Assembly: GCF_000801105.2 (NCBI RefSeq)
Contig: NC_079514.1
Coordinates: 29,623,075 to 29,687,074 of the forward strand
Length of the DNA: 64,000 nucleotides
DNA from: Raphanus sativus
Lineage: Eukaryota; Streptophyta; Magnoliopsida; Brassicales; Brassicaceae
Reading direction: 5' to 3'
Each line of letters begins with the position of its first letter. Within the stretch, counting starts at the first letter, position 1. Shown here piece after piece: positions 35,551 through 43,201 of this stretch. Under the pieces are notes generated by a model, which saw only the letters and a program-made list of their open reading frames with translations, was not told the DNA's origin and made no database searches. The translations under genes were made by a program, and so were the position numbers.

Positions 35551-36242
35551 CTTTATGTTTCTCTGTTTTGAAACTTTCAGCTATTTATTGGAAAACCACG
35601 GAAAACTAGTAAAACTAGGTGTTACTAAGTTAGTAGATAACTGATATTAACTTGACATAATCCCCTCTAATCCAACACACGTAATTGTTAATGAACAAGC
35701 ACGATCACTTGACTAATTCATCAACATCACATTCATCGACAAGACTGGTGCAAAATAACAAATATTAACTAGCAGGATTCATCGACATCACATTTTCTCT
35801 TATGCATTATATAGTCTTTCCAAGATCACTTTCTTAATAAAGAGGACCTTATAAAGTAGTAATCTATAATTCTGGTCATTTTAACAATATTATTGCACTT
35901 ATCAGTTATGGTTACATGGTAATGAGTAAAAATGACAAGTAAAACTTTATTCACAAATTTAAATTATACGTAAAACTTACAAATGTATAAATCACGAAAA
36001 ATAGAACTATGAAGACATTTGGTAACACTTGAAACTTCAGTAAAACTATGAGCAAATATGTTTGGGGGGAAAATATTTTTTTTTACTCGCGCCAAAACGA
36101 AAATTTCAATTATTTCGGTCAAAGATAGATTCCCTCTGCTATTTTCCTTCCTTTTCCTTTCTCGTGACTCTCTCTCTTGTCTCGTCAACTGTGCTCTGTC
36201 TACTTTTCCCAACCACTCTCTCTCTCTACTCTCTCCTCTCAC
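35551..36242. other. Non-coding spacer of the MULE (transposase 3' to GRF 5')
   Basis: It includes the 3' flank of the transposase and the presumed promoter of the GRF gene. No frame of interest is seen. Confidence 0.5.
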
Positions 36243-36330
36243 CTCTCCAAAATCCATTATCTTTCCTCTCATCTCTCCAAAATCCATTATCTTTCCTCTC
36301 ATCTCTCCAAAATCCATTATCTTTCTCTCT
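36243..36330 (+). repeat. 30-bp tandem array in the GRF 5' UTR
   Basis: Three units of CTCTCCAAAATCCATTATCT followed by TTCCTCTCAT lie immediately upstream of the GRF start codon. The second assembly copy is at 38910-38997. Confidence 0.85.
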
Positions 36331-36342
36331 CACGATTTGACA

Positions 36343-36907
36343 ATGACTCATCCTTATGAAGAGGCGAAGGAGATGAAGAAGCTGAAGAAACACTACGACA
36401 TGTTAGGCTACATTTGCGATGCCCAATATGGAATTCCTACCCGTTGCCCATGTGGTGGTGAAATCAAGACAGATGTGTCTCCAAATCCGAAGTATCGCCA
36501 CGATTTCGATACCTTGCCTGGAAGTAGGTACTTCACCTGCAAGAATTATGAGGTAATCTTCTTCTTTGTAGAAACTGTGTTAATCATACTGGGTGAAACT
36601 GTGTTATACTCTGGTAGAAACTGTGTTTAGTCATACTCCGTGAAACTGAGATTTACTTTGGGTGAAACTGTGTTTAGTCATACTCGGTGAAACTGAGGTT
36701 TACTCTGGGTGAAACTGTGTTTAGTCATACTCGGTGAAACTGAGGTTTACTCTGGGTGAAACTGTGCAGGATGATGGGATGCACTTTCGTCAGCCATGGA
36801 CTTTTGGTCTTGAGGATGAAGTGAGGCAACTAAGGATGGAGGTCAATAATATGGCTGAAGAGATTGCTAAGCTTAAGAGGCTTATTACCTCCACCTCCCC
36901 TCCATGA
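36343..36907 (+). CDS. GRF-type zinc-finger protein carried by the MULE
   Basis: Exons are 36343-36552 and 36770-36907 (GT-AG, phase 0), giving 115 aa. A basic N-terminus precedes the GRF zinc finger: TRCPCGGE (C-x-C), a histidine/aspartate stretch, then GSRYFTCKNYE, and in exon 2 DDGMHFRQPW. The C-terminal about 30 residues form a short coiled coil (EVRQLRMEVNNMAEEIAKLK). GRF fingers bind single-stranded nucleic acid in proteins such as APE2 and TOP3A. Short plant proteins of this GRF-plus-coil type are of unknown function and often repeat-associated. The ATG follows the 30-bp repeat array directly. The second assembly copy is at 39010-39574. Confidence 0.8.
36575..36769 (+). repeat. Tandem GTGAAACTG array inside the GRF intron
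   Basis: A 47-bp unit containing GTGAAACTGTGTTTAGTCAT and then ACTCGGTGAAACTGAGG is repeated about 3.5 times and fills nearly the whole 217-bp intron up to the acceptor. GAAACTG itself recurs about ten times. The second assembly copy is at 39242-39436. Confidence 0.85.
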
Positions 36908-37348
36908 GACGATGCTCTCAACTCTAAGTACTCAGTTTATGGATTTGCTAAAAAACTTTGTATTTCCCTATCTATTTCCAATAATTTCGGTTAATACAAG
37001 TCTTTGTTTGTTAAGACTTGTATAAGTGTCTCTGTCAAAACTTATGTTATATTCGAAGCTAGTCTTGAATCTTATCTAATGTTAGAACCCTTATCTCATG
37101 TCTTGAATCTCATCTCATGTTATCTCATGTTAATTTTAAAAAAGTTTGTATTCTGTCCAATCATTTTAAGCTAATACCTACAATTTGTAGCTCTCACTTT
37201 AACTCTCATGGTCAACACATAACAAAATTAAAGGAGCAAAATAGTCATAACAAGATAGTCATAACATAGTTAAAGTTCTAAATCCACAAAGACAAACTAG
37301 ATAAACATCCAAAGATCTAAATCCACAACAAACTAGATAAACATAGCT
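36908..37348. other. Spacer between converging GRF and DUF1985 genes
   Basis: AT-rich 3' flanks with a repeated TCTCATGT word near 37098-37132. No gene is present. Confidence 0.5.
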
Positions 37349-37480
37349 TCACTTCTTGCCTTTACCCACAGACCTCTTGCGTTTCTGGCTTTTATCTTTC
37401 CCGTGTGCTTCTGCTTCATCTACCTCTGCTTCTTTGCCTTGTGCTTCCTTGACAAACTCCTCAATAGGGGCCAATCTCCC
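37349..37480 (-). pseudogene. 3' end of the DUF1985 gene, cut by the gap (assembly copy)
   Basis: It encodes the last 43 residues of the DUF1985 protein (from GRLAPIEEF to the basic tail). It is the contig-A copy of 40016-40147 and runs into the N stretch. It is not a separate gene. Confidence 0.85.
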
Positions 37481-37580
37481 NNNNNNNNNNNNNNNNNNNN
37501 NNNNNNNNNNNNNNNNNNNNNNNNNNNNNNNNNNNNNNNNNNNNNNNNNNNNNNNNNNNNNNNNNNNNNNNNNNNNNNNN
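37481..37580. other. Assembly gap, 100 N
   Basis: Exactly 100 N, the conventional length for a gap of unknown size. The sequence to the right restarts 2567 bp upstream of where the left side stopped. Confidence 1.
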
Positions 37581-38094
37581 TGAGCTGAATAGTTATGATC
37601 TTGAGTACGAGGTAACCGACACTGACGATGGGAAGGTTTATTTGGTGAACTTGATAGCGAAGACATGTAGCTGTAAGGTATATGATTATGAAAAGTATCC
37701 TTGTCTTCATGGACTTGCTGCTTACTTAGATTTCCTTGAGGTTCCTGCTGTTCATGGTCGTCGACGTGAGGTCAACATAGAGTATCATCAGTTGAGCTCA
37801 CAGTATTACTGGACAGAACTTTGGGCAATGGCTTATTACAGGACCATTTATTCTGTGCCGGATAAGTCTGAATATAATGTACCAGATCACATCAAACTGC
37901 TCCAGATCATACCTCCAAAAAAGCTAACGAGGAAGGGAAGGAAAAAGGTTAATAGGAATCCATCAGTTGGAGAACGGCGTAAAAGGACACAAAATGTAAG
38001 GCGACCGAGGACAAATTTCGGGTTTAGTTGGCTGTTGTTTGGAATGCGTACTAATAATCCAAGTGAACCAAACAATCCAAGTGAACCGAACTAG
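37581..38094 (+). pseudogene. Duplicate C-terminal fragment of the transposase (assembly copy)
   Basis: It encodes the last about 170 residues of the transposase, including the SWIM finger, with no start. It is identical to 34914-35427 in translation. Read it as the same gene, not as a second one. Confidence 0.85.
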
Positions 38095-39009
38095 AACTTT
38101 TGGTATGTTGCCTTTGATATGTTGTTGCTTTTGGTATGTTGAACTTGATATGTTGCTTTTTGTATTTTGAACTTGGTATGTTGCTTTTTGTATTTTGAAC
38201 TTGGTATGTTGCTTTTACTTTATGTTTCTCTGTTTTGAAACTTTCAGCTATTTATTGGAAAACCACGGAAAACTAGTAAAACTAGGTGTTACTAAGTTAG
38301 TAGATAACTGATATTAACTTGACATAATCCCCTCTAATCCAACACACGTAATTGTTAATGAACAAGCACGATCACTTGACTAATTCATCAACATCACATT
38401 CATCGACAAGACTGGTGCAAAATAACAAATATTAACTAGCAGGATTCATCGACATCACATTTTCTCTTATGCATTATATAGTCTTTCCAAGATCACTTTC
38501 TTAATAAAGAGGACCTTATAAAGTAGTAATCTATAATTCTGGTCATTTTAACAATATTATTGCACTTATCAGTTATGGTTACATGGTAATGAGTAAAAAT
38601 GACAAGTAAAACTTTATTCACAAATTTAAATTATACGTAAAACTTACAAATGTATAAATCACGAAAAATAGAACTATGAAGACATTTGGTAACACTTGAA
38701 ACTTCAGTAAAACTATGAGCAAATATGTTTGGGGGGAAAATATTTTTTTTTACTCGCGCCAAAACGAAAATTTCAATTATTTCGGTCAAAGATAGATTCC
38801 CTCTGCTATTTTCCTTCCTTTTCCTTTCTCGTGACTCTCTCTCTTGTCTCGTCAACTGTGCTCTGTCTACTTTTCCCAACCACTCTCTCTCTCTACTCTC
38901 TCCTCTCACCTCTCCAAAATCCATTATCTTTCCTCTCATCTCTCCAAAATCCATTATCTTTCCTCTCATCTCTCCAAAATCCATTATCTTTCTCTCTCAC
39001 GATTTGACA

Positions 39010-39574
39010 ATGACTCATCCTTATGAAGAGGCGAAGGAGATGAAGAAGCTGAAGAAACACTACGACATGTTAGGCTACATTTGCGATGCCCAATATGGAA
39101 TTCCTACCCGTTGCCCATGTGGTGGTGAAATCAAGACAGATGTGTCTCCAAATCCGAAGTATCGCCACGATTTCGATACCTTGCCTGGAAGTAGGTACTT
39201 CACCTGCAAGAATTATGAGGTAATCTTCTTCTTTGTAGAAACTGTGTTAATCATACTGGGTGAAACTGTGTTATACTCTGGTAGAAACTGTGTTTAGTCA
39301 TACTCCGTGAAACTGAGATTTACTTTGGGTGAAACTGTGTTTAGTCATACTCGGTGAAACTGAGGTTTACTCTGGGTGAAACTGTGTTTAGTCATACTCG
39401 GTGAAACTGAGGTTTACTCTGGGTGAAACTGTGCAGGATGATGGGATGCACTTTCGTCAGCCATGGACTTTTGGTCTTGAGGATGAAGTGAGGCAACTAA
39501 GGATGGAGGTCAATAATATGGCTGAAGAGATTGCTAAGCTTAAGAGGCTTATTACCTCCACCTCCCCTCCATGA
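39010..39574 (+). CDS. GRF-type zinc-finger protein, assembly copy
   Basis: Same exons (39010-39219, 39437-39574) and translation as 36343-36907. It is probably the same locus shown twice. Confidence 0.7.
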
Positions 39575-40015
39575 GACGATGCTCTCAACTCTAAGTACTC
39601 AGTTTATGGATTTGCTAAAAAACTTTGTATTTCCCTATCTATTTCCAATAATTTCGGTTAATACAAGTCTTTGTTTGTTAAGACTTGTATAAGTGTCTCT
39701 GTCAAAACTTATGTTATATTCGAAGCTAGTCTTGAATCTTATCTAATGTTAGAACCCTTATCTCATGTCTTGAATCTCATCTCATGTTATCTCATGTTAA
39801 TTTTAAAAAAGTTTGTATTCTGTCCAATCATTTTAAGCTAATACCTACAATTTGTAGCTCTCACTTTAACTCTCATGGTCAACACATAACAAAATTAAAG
39901 GAGCAAAATAGTCATAACAAGATAGTCATAACATAGTTAAAGTTCTAAATCCACAAAGACAAACTAGATAAACATCCAAAGATCTAAATCCACAACAAAC
40001 TAGATAAACATAGCT

Positions 40016-42461
40016 TCACTTCTTGCCTTTACCCACAGACCTCTTGCGTTTCTGGCTTTTATCTTTCCCGTGTGCTTCTGCTTCATCTACCTCTGCTTCT
40101 TTGCCTTGTGCTTCCTTGACAAACTCCTCAATAGGGGCCAATCTCCCATCCAACTGGTCCAGTCTCCCATCCAACTGGTCCACCTTCTTGTCAACTGTCT
40201 TCAACAGTTTCATTGTCTTTTTCACCAACGTCACCAACGTCATAACATCTCCCACTTGAACCGACTGCTCACCTATCTGTACTCCATCCCCTGCTGCATC
40301 TTCAATCGGTTCTGGCTGTTTTGAACGCCCAGCTACATCTTCGTCGAACATGTCTTTAAAAAATATCTTTTCACCTGCATCCAGACACTTCTCCCAACTG
40401 TCCACAGCTATATCGGATTGATCAACGTCGTCTTCATCTTCCAAAATCTCATCCAACAGTCTTTCTTCTTGTGGAGTTCTGGTGGGGATGATGCTGTCAA
40501 TAACCTGCCACAAACATAATTATTTTCAAAACTTATTCCATAGTTCGGTTTCTAGTACTACCTTAGTTCTACCACAGTTTCACAGGAATACTTTAGTTCA
40601 CAGGAAGACTTACAGTTGTGTTACCCAGTTCCTTGTTTATCACAGCAAGTGACACCCCTGTGGATCCATTTCTTTTGAATGAGCTCTTACACATCCTCGG
40701 ACAGTTGGGAGAAGCTCCATCAACAGGCTCTCTGAACGCAACTCCTAGCTTGGGAATTGCCTCGAATGCAAGAAGCTGTTACACATAAAAAAAATGCATC
40801 AGTTCACAACAATAACCACTAACTGGTTTAATGGGATTTTGCATACCTCTAATGGAACACAAAATCCTGGAAGCGGCCATAATGTTTTCTCTTTCACCAC
40901 TCCTCCAAAATGCTCCATTGTGTGAGATATCTCTTTCAGCATGTAATCATATGACAATCTCCCCCACGGAAAGGACTTGCAGTAGTCAAGATCGTCCACT
41001 GCTCTCTGGAACACCTCCAAAACATCATTAGCCTTGTGTCCAGCCTTGGTTTGCGCACAAACAACCGAAGCTAAGAAGAATAGAACCGCCATCTTCAGTC
41101 TGTCTTTGTGGGGTCCCATGTTCACCAGCTTCTTCTTAACATCCTCTAACCTTCTAGATTCTCCTTCCTTGAAATGACGATCAACAAACCTCGTCCCACC
41201 AAGCTGTTTGTAGCCGAGAGGATAGTTGTGACAGAATAGGCCAGATATCAAACCATGCTCCCTCAGCCCGTAACGGATAGCAACCCCATTCACTATAAAC
41301 CACCTCTCTCTCTGCCTCTCGCTACCAGCAGTACGCAACAACAACATCCACATCCCCTGTACCCTATGGTTATTCTCCGTCTTCATGTGGAAAATGTGTT
41401 TGAATTGGGGATGCTCCGTGAACCAGCTCCACTCCGCGTTAGACAGCTTAGGTCTCAGATCTTTTAGCGTCTTAATCGCGCTAGCTATCATACACCTTGT
41501 GCCAAGCTTTATTTTCTTGCTGTACTCGCTGGGCTTGAAGAACATGCTCGTCGGTTTGACTATATCGAGTCTCACATTTCCATTCAAACCCTGCAAGTTA
41601 TACCAAAGTTTTATATCCAAGTTATACTAAAATTTTCCTACAAGTTATATCCAAGTTCCCCTACAGTTATATCCAAACAGTGATATCCAAGTTCCCCTAC
41701 AGTTATATCCAAACAGTTATATCCAAGTTCCCCTACCTAAGGAGACTCCTACCTAAGTGATAATTTCTTACCTCGGGTTCTGGTGGATTCTCATTCTGGT
41801 TCTCTGGTGGATTCTCATTCTCGTTCTCTGGTGGATTCTCATTCTCATCCTCGTTTGCTTCTCTAGAGGCTTCTCTATCTCCATCTGCTAACTCTTCTTC
41901 TCCTTCTCCATTTTCTTTTTCAGAACCTCCATTATCATCATCCATTTCATCTTCACAAGCTTCATTTTCAGAAGCTTCATTTTCAGAAGCTTCTTTTTCA
42001 GAAGCTTCATTTTCAGAAGCTTCATTTTCAGAAGCTTCATCTTCGGAACCTCCATTCTCACCATCCTTTCCTTCTGCAGCTCCATCTCCATCTCCATTCT
42101 CTTCTTCAGAATCTTCTCCGTCTTCATTTCCTTCTTCAGAACCTTCAATCTCATCATCTCCAGAATGAGTTCCAATCGCCGGAGTTGCTGGAGGAGCTGG
42201 AGGAGCTGGAGGAGATGGGCCACCAACAACTGTCGTCGGAGCAGTCGGCTCAGTCGGCTTCGTTCCTCCCGCCGTAGTCTCCCTCGAGTCCTCACTCGTC
42301 TTCTCCGCAGTCTCCGCCATCTCCGTCGTCTTCTCGATGTTATCGGAGGCCTCCGCCGCCGTCGTCTGACTCGTCTCCTTCTCCTTCGCAAACTTCACTC
42401 TTCGAGCCTCTTCCTTCGTTGGATTATCCTTCCTCTTACCTCCTCTCGTTTCAACCACCAT
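40016..42461 (-). CDS. DUF1985 protein of the MULE (VANC-like, no Ulp1 domain)
   Basis: Four exons (minus strand), 42461-41772, 41590-40847, 40775-40614 and 40504-40016, have consistent GT-AG sites and phase 0 throughout, giving 694 aa. Residues 1-230 are low complexity: a basic start (MVVETRGGKRK), a Pro/Thr-rich part, then acidic repeats (SENEA; ENPPENEN). Residues about 231-480 are the DUF1985 domain (SNAEWSWFTEHPQFKHIFHM; GLREHGLISGL; YDYMLKEISHTMEHFGG). The C-terminus has a coiled coil with a duplicated heptad (DQLDGRL x2) and a basic tail (KSQKRKRSVGKGKK), a likely nuclear signal. DUF1985 is shared by Kaonashi-type MULE Ulp1-like proteins and, as I recall, by VANC anti-silencing proteins. 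The Ulp1 peptidase is absent here. It converges with the GRF gene. Confidence 0.85.
40142..40183 (-). repeat. 21-bp tandem repeat in the DUF1985 coiled coil
   Basis: Two copies of TCTCCCATCCAACTGGTCCA plus one base encode the heptad DQLDGRL twice. The contig to the left of the gap breaks off inside the first unit. Confidence 0.85.
41600..41752. repeat. Tandem TATATCCAA array in the first DUF1985 intron
   Basis: Units such as AGTTATATCCAAGTTCCCCT and ACAGTTATATCCAAAC recur at least five times and fill most of the 181-bp intron (41591-41771). The array is imperfect, with unit lengths of about 22-38 bp. Confidence 0.8.
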
Positions 42462-42689
42462 CGCACTCGATTTCCTCTGAATTCTTCTCTCTCTCCGTTC
42501 GTTCTCACCGTTGATTTTGGGTACGTAGAGGAATTGGAGGCTGAAAGAGTGAGGAGTCGAAATTCGCAAAACTCGAGTGAGTACAAATTCGAATTAGGGT
42601 TTGAGTGGAGTGAAAGGAGGAAAAATGGAGAGAAGAGAGTTAAATTGAGGAATTGAGGTTTAATTAAATTGAGTTATTGAAAACCGACA

Positions 42690-42790
42690 GATTTGGTTTG
42701 GTTTTCCAGGGATTGGTTCGGTTTCGAGGACTGGGTTTGGTTTCGAGGGATTGGTTTGGTTTCGAGGGATGGGTTAGATGGTTAGACGAT
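42690..42790. repeat. Subterminal GGTTTGGTTTCGAGGGA array of the MULE
   Basis: Three to four units of TTGGTTTGGTTTCGAGGGA lie in the right subterminal region. A similar GGTTTGGTTTGAAACTCGGG stretch lies at about 32391-32411 near the left end. Such subterminal repeats are usual binding sites of MULE transposases. Confidence 0.65.
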
Positions 42791-42997
42791 TCGGTTCAAT
42801 TCAATTGACCATAAATCCGGGTCGGGTCCGGGCGGATGGGTTATACCCTGGTAACACTTGTAAATACTTTAACTATCCCACGGTTTTTATGTCATTTCCA
42901 CCATTTCCGATTTTTTAAATAAGTGTTTATCTTTATGTTTATATGAGTGTCTATCAGAGATTGCCTTTTGACATTTAGGGGCTACAGGAGATGCCTC

Positions 42998-43006
42998 ATG
43001 TTGCTG
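42998..43006. repeat. 9-bp target-site duplication, right
   Basis: ATGTTGCTG, identical to 32211-32219. Confidence 0.9.
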
Positions 43007-43201
43007 ATTAGAATTTCCAGCCCAGGTCCCTCCTATAAGGCCTTAACTTTGATAAACCAGAGTTAAAGAGTCCACACTCGAATCCAAACCCGGATCCGTA
43101 CTCGAACCTCAACCCGAGCCGAGCCAAATCACACTTGCCGCCTCACTGATCTCTCTTCCTTCCAATTTTCTGAATCCTCGTCTCATCTACAATCATCGGC
43201 G
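43007..43201 (+). promoter_or_regulatory. Remaining upstream region of the FHA gene
   Basis: Only 195 bp of non-MULE sequence lie before the FHA start codon, much of it 5' UTR-like (CTCTCTTCCTTCC). The original promoter is displaced beyond the MULE, or the MULE end now serves as promoter. No TATA box stands out. Confidence 0.5.

Larger units (their letters stand above)
34914..37480. repeat. Copy A of a 2567-bp duplicated segment (probable assembly artefact)
   Basis: It appears identical to 37581-40147 (offset 2667). The open frames I compared in both copies translate identically. It contains the transposase 3' end, the GRF gene and the last bases of the DUF1985 gene, and it stops at the N gap. 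Confidence 0.9.
37581..40147. repeat. Copy B of the duplicated segment
   Basis: It repeats 34914-37480. It begins in mid-transposase codon sequence (TGAGCTGAATAG) and continues beyond 40147 into the unique remainder of the DUF1985 gene. Confidence 0.9.
32220..42997 (+). mobile_element. Complete TIR-type Mutator-like element with transposase, GRF and DUF1985 genes
   Basis: The ends are imperfect inverted repeats of about 44 bp. The left starts GAGGCAATTGCTACCAAGCC and the right, read inward, starts GAGGCATCTCCTGTAGCCCC. Both continue CCCTAAATGT and then a diverged AAAGGC/ATCTCT block. A perfect 9-bp duplication ATGTTGCTG lies directly outside. The element carries a MURA-type transposase gene (+), a GRF zinc-finger gene (+) and a DUF1985 gene (-), all with intact frames and splice sites. 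The span contains a 100-N gap and an apparent assembly duplication, so the true length is probably about 8.1 kb. It ends 196 bp before the ATG of the FHA gene. Confidence 0.9.

Noticed and set aside
36575..36769. CRISPR-like array
   Set aside because: Units are contiguous tandem repeats without unique spacers, inside a plant intron.
34914..40147. Real tandem duplication of a GRF/DUF1985 block
   Set aside because: The 100-N gap, apparent identity and complementary truncation of the two sides fit an assembly overlap much better.
41888..42656. Arginine/serine-rich frames on both strands
   Set aside because: Out-of-frame readings of the acidic repeat exon of the DUF1985 gene.
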